NCBI RefSeq assembly: GCF_005311025.1
Contig: NZ_CP031747.1
Location: 2,602,954-2,666,953, forward strand
Direction of reading: 5' to 3'
Length of the DNA: 64,000 nt
Source of the DNA: Alcaligenes faecalis
Lineage (GTDB): Bacteria; Pseudomonadota; Gammaproteobacteria; Burkholderiales; Burkholderiaceae_B
Shown here piece by piece: positions 45,973 through 54,596 of the stretch (position 1 is the stretch's first letter; each line of letters begins with the position of its first letter). The notes beneath the pieces are model-generated. The model made no database searches and was not told the DNA's origin. It saw nothing but the letters and a program-made list of their open reading frames with translations. The position numbers and the translations under genes were made by a program.

Positions 45973-46523
45973 TCGGCTATGCGCGCGTCTCGACGCAAGA
46001 TCAGAACCTTGAATTGCAATGCGAAGCTTTGATTCATGCCGGGTGCCAGAGGGTCTTTGAAGACAAGGTAAGTGGCACGCGAGCAAATAGTCCAGACTTG
46101 GTCAAAGCGCTCGAAATGCTGCGCGAGGGCGACACATTGGTGGTCTGGAAGCTGGACCGCTTGGGCCACTCAGTCAAGCAACTGGTCGATCTGGTCAACA
46201 AACTGCGCACACAAGGTATCCAGTTCAGAAGCCTCACCGACTCCATCGACACCAGCACGCCGTCTGGTCGGTCCTTCTTCCACGTCATGGCCAGCCTGGC
46301 CGAGATGGAGCGCGAACTGACAGTCGAACGTACCCGTACCGGGCTGGAAGTCGCCAAGCAGCTTGGCCGCAAGGGTGGTCGCAAACCCAAGATGAACGAC
46401 AACAAAATCAAGTCAGCCAAGAAGCTGCTGGCCAGCGGTGTACCACTCAAGGACGTGGCCAAGAACCTGGACGTATCCGTTCCTACGCTTTATCGCTGGG
46501 TGCCAGCCTCATCACGCGCTTAA
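45966..46523 (+). CDS. tnpR: Tn3-type resolvase (serine recombinase)
   Basis: 185-residue serine recombinase. LIGYARVSTQDQN holds the nucleophile Ser9; VWKLDRLGHSVKQLVDLV, GIQFRSLTDSIDTSTPSGRSFFHVMASLAEMERELTVERTR (core with conserved Arg/Glu) and a C-terminal helix-turn-helix (GVPLKDVAKNLDVSVPTLYRW) follow in order. Length is typical of Tn3-family TnpR. Toxin-antitoxin genes next to resolvases are a known feature of Tn3-family transposons; no transposase or terminal repeats were seen, so this is probably a relic or an isolated resolvase cassette. Confidence 0.92.
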   Translation: MLIGYARVSTQDQNLELQCEALIHAGCQRVFEDKVSGTRANSPDLVKALEMLREGDTLVVWKLDRLGHSVKQLVDLVNKLRTQGIQFRSLTDSIDTSTPSGRSFFHVMASLAEMERELTVERTRTGLEVAKQLGRKGGRKPKMNDNKIKSAKKLLASGVPLKDVAKNLDVSVPTLYRWVPASSRA

Positions 46524-46577
46524 CGTACTATTTTGTCGTTGATTTACCTTGAGAGGCTGCGCGCTCACGGCTGACAA

Positions 46578-46610
46578 CATAAAGGGCACGATTAATTCGT
46601 GCCCTTTATG
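46578..46610. terminator. Bidirectional hairpin between resolvase and sfnB-like genes
   Basis: A perfect 14-bp stem CATAAAGGGCACGA/TCGTGCCCTTTATG with a 5-nt loop separates two convergent genes (55 bp after tnpR, 37 bp after the sfnB-like stop). Short T runs lie on both sides, so it may end both transcripts. Confidence 0.75.
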
Positions 46611-46646
46611 TTTCCAAGAGGCGGCCCCGCCTCTACCCGCATCAGC

Positions 46647-47945
46647 TCAACTCCCCTTGGTCCCCACATGCCAGTAGTACACAGGCTCGGCCTCGTTCAG
46701 CAAAATATCCCCCACCGACCGAGCCTTGTAGATCACCGGATTGTGCGAGGCCAGGGCTCGCGCATTACGCCAATGTCTATCCAGACGACGGGACTCCTCC
46801 AGGGCCGTAGAGCCACCCACATCAAACAGGCGCGTGGCCGCCCGCAAGACAGGTTCCACTACAGCCACTTGCGCCTGTGCCGTTCGCAGTTCCAGGGCAT
46901 CCAGTGTTTCGCGGGAGACCTCCACACCCGCCTGCCGCTGATCCGCAATACTTTGCAAATGAGCCGCCACATCACGTACCGCCAGTTGGGCAATATAGGC
47001 CGTGCTGGCCAGCTCTCCCACAATATGCTGCACCAAGGGGTCGTCCTTGGGCAGCGCCGCACTACCATGGCTAAAGACACGCTTGCGCGCCTGCACATAG
47101 GCCACTGCATCACGCTGCACGGCTTGAGCAATACCGGCCAGGGTCGCCAAATGCACCAGCTGAAAATAAGCCACCAAGGGTGTGGGCTCCTGGCGCGGAA
47201 AACGGATGATGGCGCTCTCGGGCACAAGCACATCCGTCAGCACCGTCGTGCCAGATCCCGTCAGCCTTTGGCCAAAGCCATGCCAGTCATCCAGACGCTC
47301 CACCCCTTCCTGGTCGGTGGCGACCACGGCATGTACCGTTTCATCCTCCTTCTCCGTTCCTGTGCTGCGAGCCACCACCGTGACCCAATCCGCGTACAAG
47401 GTGCCCGTGCTGTAGAACTTGCGGCCATTCAGACGCCATTGACCGGCCTGCTCTGGATCGGGCTCCAGCGTGGTTTGCAACTGGCCTACAGCGCCCAAAC
47501 CAGTCTCGGTCGTGGCATTACCAAAAATCGCCCCTTGGCCTGCCAATGGCAGCCACTGCGCTTGCGTGGCCTCATCCCGATCAATCAACAATCGGTCGAT
47601 GAAACCGAAATGAGGGCGCAGAATTTGGGCGACATTTGAATCCGCAGCAGCCAGCTCCTGAAACAGCTCAAAGAACACCGGGATGGAGACACCGCTGCCA
47701 CCCCATTGAGGCGGCACACGCAGAGCCGTAAAACCGCTATCTTTCAGCCACAGAATGGGCGCATAGGCCAAGGTACGGGTATGCTCGCGCTCCGCCGCAG
47801 TATCGGCAATGCGCTGAAAGAGGGCGCTGAAACGGGCACGCAAGGCGCCCAGATCGGAAGCTCGTGCACTTGCTGGCGCTGCCCTTTCTGGCACACTCCG
47901 GCGTGGCGCAACATCAGAGGTAAAAACGGCAGTGTCAGTCATCAT
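46647..47945 (-). CDS. SfnB/DszC-like flavin monooxygenase (acyl-CoA dehydrogenase fold), copy 1
   Basis: 432-residue protein with the acyl-CoA dehydrogenase fold of the SfnB/DszC group, which use reduced flavin to oxidise organosulfur compounds rather than dehydrogenate acyl-CoA. WGGSGVSIPVFFELFQELAAADSNVAQILR, the flavin region RKFYSTGTLYADWVTVVA, and the C-terminal LDRHWRNARALASHNP (His in the position of the DszC active-site His) are visible. It is the last gene of the minus-strand array, 13 bp after a metQ-type gene. Two ATGs stand in tandem at the start (47945 or 47942). The exact substrate is unknown. Confidence 0.82.
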   Translation of the reverse strand: MMTDTAVFTSDVAPRRSVPERAAPASARASDLGALRARFSALFQRIADTAAEREHTRTLAYAPILWLKDSGFTALRVPPQWGGSGVSIPVFFELFQELAAADSNVAQILRPHFGFIDRLLIDRDEATQAQWLPLAGQGAIFGNATTETGLGAVGQLQTTLEPDPEQAGQWRLNGRKFYSTGTLYADWVTVVARSTGTEKEDETVHAVVATDQEGVERLDDWHGFGQRLTGSGTTVLTDVLVPESAIIRFPRQEPTPLVAYFQLVHLATLAGIAQAVQRDAVAYVQARKRVFSHGSAALPKDDPLVQHIVGELASTAYIAQLAVRDVAAHLQSIADQRQAGVEVSRETLDALELRTAQAQVAVVEPVLRAATRLFDVGGSTALEESRRLDRHWRNARALASHNPVIYKARSVGDILLNEAEPVYYWHVGTKGS

Positions 47946-47957
47946 GATGTGCAGCCC

Positions 47958-48803
47958 TCAAGGAACCTGCGTAATGGAGGCATGACCCGCCGTCTTCCAC
48001 GGCAAGGCATACAGCTTCTTGTCTCCCGCAAAAGACGTGTCGATCTGCGCGGCCACGGCAGGGGAGTTTTGATAAAGATCCACAAACTGGCGTATGCGCG
48101 GATCATCTCTATGGCCGCTCCGCGCGACAAAGCGGATGGCGTAGTACAGGTCATCTACCGTGGAATACTGCAAGGCCTTGCTGGCTAGCTCGGCCTGCCC
48201 GGCGTTCACAAAATGGGCTGGATAGCCTTGGACCAAGGGCAGGTCATCGGCTGCGCGCACCAATTGCGGCCCTTCGACTTCCACAATGCGCAGCTTTCTG
48301 GGGTTGGCCGTCACATCATGAATCGAGGCACGCGCAGTTGCCCCCTCTTTCAGCTGAATCAGGCCAGCCGTCTGCAAAAGCAGCAGGCCGCGCGCCTGAT
48401 TCACCGGATCACTCGCCACCCCAACAGAAGCGCCTTCGGGCAGCGCATCCAAGGACGAATACTGCTTGGAATACAAGCCAATATTGGGCAATAAACCATA
48501 AGCCACACTTTCAATGGCATAGCCACCTTCCTTGACGGCATTGTCCAGGAAAGCCTGATGCTGGAAATAATTCAAATCCAGATCCCCGGAGGCCAAGGCC
48601 GTATTGGGCGTGGTCCAGTCGGTGAACTCAATCACCTCGACCTCCAGGCCCTGTTTCTTGGCCTCCTTGGCTGCCACGGCAACAGAATCGGCCAAAGAGC
48701 CGGGCGTGACGCCGATTTTCAATGCAGCAGCAGACACATGGCCCGCTAGGCTCAAAGCTGCCAAGGCAAACACGGCACGAATAGAAAAACGGGCAAACAA
48801 CAT
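47958..48803 (-). CDS. metQ: MetQ/NlpA-type periplasmic binding protein, copy 1
   Basis: 281-residue binding protein of the NlpA/MetQ family. Signal peptide MLFARFSIRAVFALAALSLAG(HVSAA) lacks the lipobox cysteine usual for MetQ, so it should be a soluble periplasmic protein. Family landmarks: VEVIEFTDWTTPNTALASGDLDLNYFQHQAFLDNA, VASDPVNQARGLLLLQTAGLI and VEGPQLVRAADD. One of four such genes in the array, all expected to deliver ligand to the single MetNI transporter; ligand specificity is unknown. Confidence 0.9.
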   Translation of the reverse strand: MLFARFSIRAVFALAALSLAGHVSAAALKIGVTPGSLADSVAVAAKEAKKQGLEVEVIEFTDWTTPNTALASGDLDLNYFQHQAFLDNAVKEGGYAIESVAYGLLPNIGLYSKQYSSLDALPEGASVGVASDPVNQARGLLLLQTAGLIQLKEGATARASIHDVTANPRKLRIVEVEGPQLVRAADDLPLVQGYPAHFVNAGQAELASKALQYSTVDDLYYAIRFVARSGHRDDPRIRQFVDLYQNSPAVAAQIDTSFAGDKKLYALPWKTAGHASITQVP

Positions 48804-48874
48804 GATCCTGACCTTAAAAAAGGGGTCGTAAAAAATGATCCAACGCAGCAGATACTGGCTCTTTCTCGCCTTAA

Positions 48875-50302
48875 TCAGCTTGCCTGCAAGGCAGAGGTAG
48901 CCGCCTCATCCGATCCCGCCTCCGGGGTCGAACCGGGCACCAAATGCCGCCACTGCGCGGCAGGGTGCGTGGCAGATACCCGATCTCCTTGTCCAAACAA
49001 TTGCTGGCGCAGGGTTCCACCTTCATACGCCGTGCGATAGCGGCCCCGGTTTTGCAGCTCGGGCACGATGTAGCTGGCAAAGTCTTCCCAGGTTTCAGGC
49101 ACAACGATGCGGGTCAGATTGAAGCCGTCGATCTCGCCTTCATCAATCCAGGTGCTTAGCGCATCCGCCACTTGCTGCGGGTCGCCCACAATGGTTTTGT
49201 AGCGGCTACCCAGCGTGAATTGCTCCAGCAGCTTGCGGCGCGTCGTCCAGCCTTGTTTCTGGGCTGCGGCCGCTGCGGATTGAATCGCGTTGCTGGGGCC
49301 AAAGCTGATGGGTTCATCCAGGTCATACTGGGCAAAGTCCACGCCGGTACTGGCCGCAAAATGCGCCAGGCCGCCCTCGGAACTGGCATGGGCCAGATAG
49401 TCGGCATACTTCTCTTTAGCCTCGGCTTCCGTAGCACCCGTAACGACCGCTACACCCGCATAAATCTTCAGGTCCTGCGCTTGCCGTCCCGCATTGACCG
49501 CTGCCTGACGCAGCTTGCGGGACGAGTCCCTGGCCGCTTCCGGGTCCCGCGCACCGATGAAAACCCCTTCAGCATGTTGCCCGGCAAACTGCAACCCCCG
49601 CGCCGAGGTGCCTGCCTGGAACAGCAGAGGCGTGCGCTGAGGAGAGGGCGCGCTCATATGAATTGCATTGCTGCGATAAAACGGCCCTTCGTGATGCACG
49701 GTATGCACTTTCTCGGGCAGGGCATGGATACGACGCTGCTTGTCGGCAATCAGCGCGCCATCTTCCCAGCTGCCTTCCCACAGCTTGTAAGCCAATTGCA
49801 GAAAGTCCTCGGCCCGGTCGTAACGACTGTCGTGTGCATCCAGACCATCCTGCCCCAAACCCCGCGCTCCGCTATCCACATAGCCAGTCACGATGTTCCA
49901 GCCTATGCGGCCATTGCTTAGCTGATCCAGCGTGCTGACATCGCGTGCGAAGGTGTAAGGGTGATGCGCCGCCACTGACGCTGTCAGACCAAAGCCAATA
50001 TGTTGCGTGACGGCTGCCATGGCCGAGACCAGCAGCCAGGGGTTGTTCACCGGTAGTTGAATACCCTCGCGCAGCGTCAAGTCCACACCTTGCTGGTAAA
50101 CGTCGTAATAGCCGACCACATCCGCCAGAAAAATGCCGTCGAACAAGCCTTTTTCCAGCGTTTGGGCCAGATCCGTCCAGTACTTCAGAGTGTGATACTG
50201 CGTGGATTGATCACGCGGATGCGTCCACAAACCATGGTGGATGTGGCCGACGCAATTCATGTTGAAAGCGTTGATATGGATGTGTTTCTTGGGCTGCGTC
50301 AT
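48875..50302 (-). CDS. NtaA/DszA-type FMNH2-dependent (LLM-class) monooxygenase
   Basis: 475-residue luciferase-like flavin monooxygenase of the NtaA/SnaA/DszA/SoxA group. Motifs: HINAFNMNCVGHIHHGLWTHP, DGIFLADVVGYYDVY, AHHPYTFARDVSTLDQLSNGRIGWNIVTGYVDSGARGLG and PLLFQAGTSARGLQFAGQHAEGVFIGA. Enzymes of this group oxidise compounds such as dibenzothiophene sulfone or dimethyl sulfide, and in sulfur-scavenging clusters supply C-S cleavage. The flavin reductase could be the ssuE-like protein at 42.6 kb, since none is encoded within the array. It lies 16 bp after a metQ-type gene (copy 2). Confidence 0.88.
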   Translation of the reverse strand: MTQPKKHIHINAFNMNCVGHIHHGLWTHPRDQSTQYHTLKYWTDLAQTLEKGLFDGIFLADVVGYYDVYQQGVDLTLREGIQLPVNNPWLLVSAMAAVTQHIGFGLTASVAAHHPYTFARDVSTLDQLSNGRIGWNIVTGYVDSGARGLGQDGLDAHDSRYDRAEDFLQLAYKLWEGSWEDGALIADKQRRIHALPEKVHTVHHEGPFYRSNAIHMSAPSPQRTPLLFQAGTSARGLQFAGQHAEGVFIGARDPEAARDSSRKLRQAAVNAGRQAQDLKIYAGVAVVTGATEAEAKEKYADYLAHASSEGGLAHFAASTGVDFAQYDLDEPISFGPSNAIQSAAAAAQKQGWTTRRKLLEQFTLGSRYKTIVGDPQQVADALSTWIDEGEIDGFNLTRIVVPETWEDFASYIVPELQNRGRYRTAYEGGTLRQQLFGQGDRVSATHPAAQWRHLVPGSTPEAGSDEAATSALQAS

Positions 50303-50318
50303 GGGGCATTCTCCTTGC

Positions 50319-51143
50319 TTAATGCGGCAACCAGGTCAGGCGATACAGCTTTTTCTCGCCCTGGTAGAACTGATCGATTGCCTCGCGCACCGCAGGCGAT
50401 GTTTTGTAGACCTCCAGGAACTGGGCAATGCGCGGGTCTTTCGTCCTGTCGCTACGGGCCACAAACTGAATCGCCCAGGAGTCGTCCTCGTAACTGGTCA
50501 AGGACAAGGCTTTCGTAGCATCAAAGGCTTTGGAGGCCAGGATGAAATACGGAAAGCCTTGAGCCAGATCCACGTCCTGCGTGGCACGTGCCAATTGCGG
50601 GCCTTCCACTTCCACAAACTTCAGGTTCTTGGGGTTGGAAACAATGTCATCGGGAGTGCCCAGCAAGCCGGTCTCGGGGCGCAGCGTGATCAAACCTGCA
50701 TGCTGTAACAGACGCAACCCACGGCCTACGTTGACGGCGTCACTGGCAATCGCCACTTTTGCGCCATCGGGCAAATCGGCCAGCGTGGCGTGCTTGAGAG
50801 AATACAGGCCCAGGTAAGACAAAATGCCCGGCTGCACGCTGACCAGCTTGAAGCCCTTGTCGCGCACCGCATTGGCCAGGTAATTACTGTTCTGGTAGTA
50901 GTTCAGATCAATATCGCCCGCATCCAGCGCCACATTCGGTGTGGCCCAATCGGTAAATTCGATCACCTGCACATCCACCCCCTGCTTCTTGGCTTCCTGA
51001 GCGGCAACGGCCACCGAGTCCGCAAAAATGCCGGGAACAACGCCGATTTTCAAAGGAGCTGCGGTCGCTGTGCTGCTCAACAAAACAGCAGTAGAAACCA
51101 GGCTAAACGCCGTCAGTTTTTTCAAAATCTTCGAGATAGTCAT
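50319..51143 (-). CDS. metQ: MetQ/NlpA-type periplasmic binding protein, copy 2
   Basis: 274-residue NlpA-family binding protein. The ATG at 51143 is used; the frame extends one codon to a TTG. Signal peptide MTISKILKKLTAFSLVSTAV(LLSSTATAA) has no lipobox. Family segments: VQVIEFTDWATPNVALDAGDIDLNYYQNSNYLANAV and IASDAVNVGRGLRLLQHAGLI. Here Tyr-Gln-Asn replaces the Phe-Gln-His of the other copies in the ligand region (NYYQN), suggesting a different ligand. A 165-bp gap precedes it, where another promoter could lie. Confidence 0.9.
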   Translation of the reverse strand: MTISKILKKLTAFSLVSTAVLLSSTATAAPLKIGVVPGIFADSVAVAAQEAKKQGVDVQVIEFTDWATPNVALDAGDIDLNYYQNSNYLANAVRDKGFKLVSVQPGILSYLGLYSLKHATLADLPDGAKVAIASDAVNVGRGLRLLQHAGLITLRPETGLLGTPDDIVSNPKNLKFVEVEGPQLARATQDVDLAQGFPYFILASKAFDATKALSLTSYEDDSWAIQFVARSDRTKDPRIAQFLEVYKTSPAVREAIDQFYQGEKKLYRLTWLPH

Positions 51144-51308
51144 CAATCAACATCCAGATAAAAGAGAAAGGTCTATGGCCTGGAAAACAGGCCATATCGA
51201 AGCGCATATGTGTCTTGCTAGAACGTATTTACTGACATGCTTTGAGCCATACTGCGCAACGCTTCTTCACCCCTGCAGCCATGCCCAAACACAGCTTTCC
51301 AGGTGGCA

Positions 51309-52508
51309 TCACAAAGCACCATGGCGCGGCGGGCGCACGCCATTCAGGGCGTAATTGCCAATGGCGTGGTACTTCCAGCGCACCGGGTCATGCAGGGTAT
51401 GGACTCGGGCGTTACGCCAGTAGCGATCCAGCCCATGCTGGGCCTGCGTAGCGCTGGTGCCTGCCAGTTCAAATAACTTGCTGCCTGCCAGCACACTGGC
51501 GCTGGTCGCCAAAGCCTTGGCCTGCGCAACGGCAATGGAGGCCTGAGCCACGCTGTCCTCATCCGGTGCTTGCTGGGCGGCGTCCACAAAGCGGGCGGCG
51601 CGGGCCAGTAGCGCTTGCGCGGCACGCAAACGCACATGCACATTGCCCACCTCCTGCAGCAGCAAGGGGTCCTGTGCGGCGCTGTCCACGCCAGCGGTAA
51701 TCCAGGGGCGGCTGTGCTCGCGGATAAAGGGCAAGGTGGCCTCGAAAGCCCCTTGGCCTATGCCCAAATCCAGTGCTGCATGGATGATCTGGGCATAGGG
51801 ACCAATAGTGGTCGGACGCTCGAAGGAGTCCGTGAACGGCACGACCCATTGCGGCTGCACAGGAACACGTGTGAACTCCACCGAGCCGCTGCCTGTCACA
51901 CGTTGGCCAAAGCCGTCCCAATCGTCTGTCAGCGTGACGCCTGCAGCCCCACGCGGTACAAAAACCAGATACAGGCGGCCATCATCAGGCGAGGTCGTCA
52001 GCGTGGGAATCCAGTGTGCAAACAGCGAACCCGTGCAATAGAATTTACGGCCATCCACAAACCAGCCATCGGGTTCTTTCAGCAATTGCGTGCGACGGAC
52101 AAAGTCCTTCTTGCCGATCTCTGCCAATGCATTGCCAAAGCGTTTGCCTTGCAGCACTTGATCGTAGAAAAAGGCCTTTTGCTCGTGCGTCGCCCCCACG
52201 CGCAACACTTCCAACGCGTAATAGTGGTTTTGCGGGATATGGCCAAAGTTGCCATCGGCCTTGGCAATGCGCTGCACGACACGGGTGAGCACATCGGCGG
52301 AAACGCCCGCGCCGCCGTATTCTTTGGGGACCGTAATGCCCCATAAGCCACTTTGACTGAATTGCTCCACCTCTCGATGCGGCAAGATACGGTCGCGATC
52401 ACGCTCCAGCGCATGTTGGGCAATGGATTGTGCAAACTGCTCGGCGGCTTGCAACGCTTCGGGCTCGGACTGGATGATGTGTACGGATGTAGAAAGCTGT
52501 GTTGTCAT
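51309..52508 (-). CDS. SfnB/DszC-like flavin monooxygenase, copy 2
   Basis: 399-residue SfnB-type protein. AEQFAQSIAQHALERDRDRILPHREVEQF and the flavin loop GRKFYCTGSLFAHWIPTL, followed by LDRYWRNARVHTLHDPVRWKYHAIGNYALNG, match SfnB of Pseudomonas dimethyl-sulfone metabolism. The active-site-like His (HDP) is present. ATG 52508 is 5 bp after the stop of copy 3; codons further upstream in the frame (to 52676) belong to the preceding gene. It is about half identical by eye to copy 3 at the C-terminus, and copies 2 and 3 are closer to each other than to copy 1. Confidence 0.85.
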   Translation of the reverse strand: MTTQLSTSVHIIQSEPEALQAAEQFAQSIAQHALERDRDRILPHREVEQFSQSGLWGITVPKEYGGAGVSADVLTRVVQRIAKADGNFGHIPQNHYYALEVLRVGATHEQKAFFYDQVLQGKRFGNALAEIGKKDFVRRTQLLKEPDGWFVDGRKFYCTGSLFAHWIPTLTTSPDDGRLYLVFVPRGAAGVTLTDDWDGFGQRVTGSGSVEFTRVPVQPQWVVPFTDSFERPTTIGPYAQIIHAALDLGIGQGAFEATLPFIREHSRPWITAGVDSAAQDPLLLQEVGNVHVRLRAAQALLARAARFVDAAQQAPDEDSVAQASIAVAQAKALATSASVLAGSKLFELAGTSATQAQHGLDRYWRNARVHTLHDPVRWKYHAIGNYALNGVRPPRHGAL

Positions 52509-52512
52509 GGCC

Positions 52513-53778
52513 TCAATTCCATTGGTGATAAGACGGCGAGGCGCCATTGAGCAGGTAATTGCCCAGCAAGTGATATTTCCAGCGCACCGGGTCATGCAAG
52601 GTGTGCACGCGGGCATTACGCCAGTGGCGGTCCAGGTTATGAGCCGCACGGGTGGACGACGAGCCGGCCAAGGCAAAGAGCTGTTCGCTGGCGTTCAGGG
52701 CGGCTTCTGTGCTCAGGATTTTTGCCTCGGCAACAGCCACAGAAGCACGGGCGCTGCTGTCTGCATCCACGGGCTTGGCAGCCAATTCATCCAGCAAACG
52801 CGCTGCCTCCAGCAAGACTTCCTGAGCGGCATCCACCTCAATCTGCAAGGCACCCACTTCCTGAATGATGTGAGGGTCCTGCGTGGCACTGGCCACACCC
52901 GAATCGGTCCAGGGGCGCGCACGATTGCGGACAAATTCCAGCGCATCCTGCAAGGCACCCTGGGCGATACCGGCATCAATACTGGCTTGAATCAGTTGAG
53001 AAATAGGACCCGACAGGGAAGGCTTGTCCACAAAGCGCCAGCTTTCCAGCACATGGTCTTCCTCGACCAGGACCTGCTCGAACACCACACTGCCACTGGC
53101 GGTGGTGCGTTGCCCAAAAGCGTTCCAGTCATCAATCACCTGCACGCCGGGCGCATCACGACGCACCCAGACCTGTACGCCACGGCCTTGCTCATCCGCA
53201 GCTCGGAAAGGAATCCAATGCGCGAACAAGGCGCCGGTTGAATAAAAGCGTGTGCCGCTAACGCGCAAGCGGCCATCCGCTGCCCGCGCAAGATGGGCAG
53301 TGATGTCGGTAATCACCGCTGCCTTGCCCTTTTTCTCCGGCCCGCCATTGCCTAAACGTGCGCCTTGCAGCACCGCCTTGAACCAACGCTGCTTTTGAGA
53401 TTCAGTGCCGGTGTCTTTCAGGTTCTGGATCAGCGCGAAATGGTTTTGCGGGATCTGACCCAGAGAAGGGTCAGCCGCGCTGATGATGGCAAAAACCTGC
53501 GCCAGCGTTTCGTTGGAGGCTTCCAGGCCGCCATAGGCTTTGGGGATAGTGATGGCACCCAAGCCGCAGGCGGTATAGCGCTCTATCTCGTCCCAGGGAA
53601 GCTGGCGCAGGCGGTCGCGCTCGGCAGCAGTTTGCGCAAATTCAGCAGCCAATTGCCGGGCAATGACGATGGCTTCGGCTTCACTGCCAATCACATGAGG
53701 CTGTTGGGGGGGCAAGGGCAGACGCGGCTTTGCAGATGCTTCGGGCAAAGCTCCGCCCTGAGTAATCCGATCATTCAT
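52513..53778 (-). CDS. SfnB/DszC-like flavin monooxygenase, copy 3
   Basis: 421-residue SfnB-type protein. It starts with a proline-rich leader, then IGSEAEAIVIARQLAAEFAQTAAERDRLRQLPWDEIERY, flavin region GTRFYSTGALFAHWIPFRA and C-terminal LDRHWRNARVHTLHDPVRWKYHLLGNYLLNG. The order and the 4-bp gap to copy 2 suggest a tandem duplication. It follows the metI gene by 155 bp. Function in oxidation of an organosulfur compound is inferred from family and neighbours. Confidence 0.85.
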   Translation of the reverse strand: MNDRITQGGALPEASAKPRLPLPPQQPHVIGSEAEAIVIARQLAAEFAQTAAERDRLRQLPWDEIERYTACGLGAITIPKAYGGLEASNETLAQVFAIISAADPSLGQIPQNHFALIQNLKDTGTESQKQRWFKAVLQGARLGNGGPEKKGKAAVITDITAHLARAADGRLRVSGTRFYSTGALFAHWIPFRAADEQGRGVQVWVRRDAPGVQVIDDWNAFGQRTTASGSVVFEQVLVEEDHVLESWRFVDKPSLSGPISQLIQASIDAGIAQGALQDALEFVRNRARPWTDSGVASATQDPHIIQEVGALQIEVDAAQEVLLEAARLLDELAAKPVDADSSARASVAVAEAKILSTEAALNASEQLFALAGSSSTRAAHNLDRHWRNARVHTLHDPVRWKYHLLGNYLLNGASPSYHQWN

Positions 53779-53933
53779 ACGGCACTCTTTTCAATGACTA
53801 AAAACGGTAGGGATAGACGCAGCTGCCAGCACCTGCGTCCCAGCTCAAGACAGAGCGTCCGAGCAAACAAAGAACATCACATTCATTGCCAAGGCGACGC
53901 CACTACGTGCGCCAGCCCTTGGCTGAACTCGGA

Positions 53934-54596
53934 TCAACGTGCGCGCAGCCACTGCACGTAGCGGTCGCCGGCAAACTGCACCACAGTCACTAAAGCAATC
54001 AACACGGCAATCACGATCAACATCACCTGCGTGTCAAAACGCTGATAGCCATAGCGGATTGCCAAGTCACCCAGGCCACCGGCACCAACTGCACCCGCCA
54101 TGGCAGACGAGCTGATCAAAGCCACGATAGTGATAGTGAAACCACCCACAATGCCGGGCAGTGCCTCGGGCAAGTAGACGTGGCGCACGATGTCCCACTT
54201 CTTGCAGCCCATGGCTTGAGCCGCTTCAATCAGACCAGAGTCCACCTCGCGCAGGCTGACCTCGGCAATACGGGCAAAGAAAGGCGTGGCGCTGATTGCC
54301 AAGGGCACAATGGCCGCCCACACCCCAATCGTGGTGCCTGCCAGCAAGCGCGTGAAGGGAATCAGCGCAACCAGCAAAACAATGAAGGGCGTGGCCCGGA
54401 AACCATTGACCACGCTACCCACCGCCCGGTTGATCTTGGGCGACTCCCAAAAGCCATGGGGGGCCGTCACAATCAAGAGCACCGCCAGCGGAATACCGGC
54501 CAGAAAGGCAATGCCCCCAGACACGCCCACCATCATCAACGTGTCCAGAAAAGCCTGCCAATAACGCTCAGCGGGGATACTCAGATTCCACAACAT
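53934..54596 (-). CDS. metI: MetI-type ABC transporter permease
   Basis: 220-residue permease with about five membrane segments. The EAA-type loop [34 protein letters not shown] and [39 protein letters not shown] are characteristic of the methionine-uptake permease MetI. ATG 54596 has GAGG 9 bp upstream and overlaps the metN end by 29 bp; the TTG at 54611 is less likely. It forms the transport channel with MetN. Confidence 0.92.
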   Translation of the reverse strand: MLWNLSIPAERYWQAFLDTLMMVGVSGGIAFLAGIPLAVLLIVTAPHGFWESPKINRAVGSVVNGFRATPFIVLLVALIPFTRLLAGTTIGVWAAIVPLAISATPFFARIAEVSLREVDSGLIEAAQAMGCKKWDIVRHVYLPEALPGIVGGFTITIVALISSSAMAGAVGAGGLGDLAIRYGYQRFDTQVMLIVIAVLIALVTVVQFAGDRYVQWLRAR

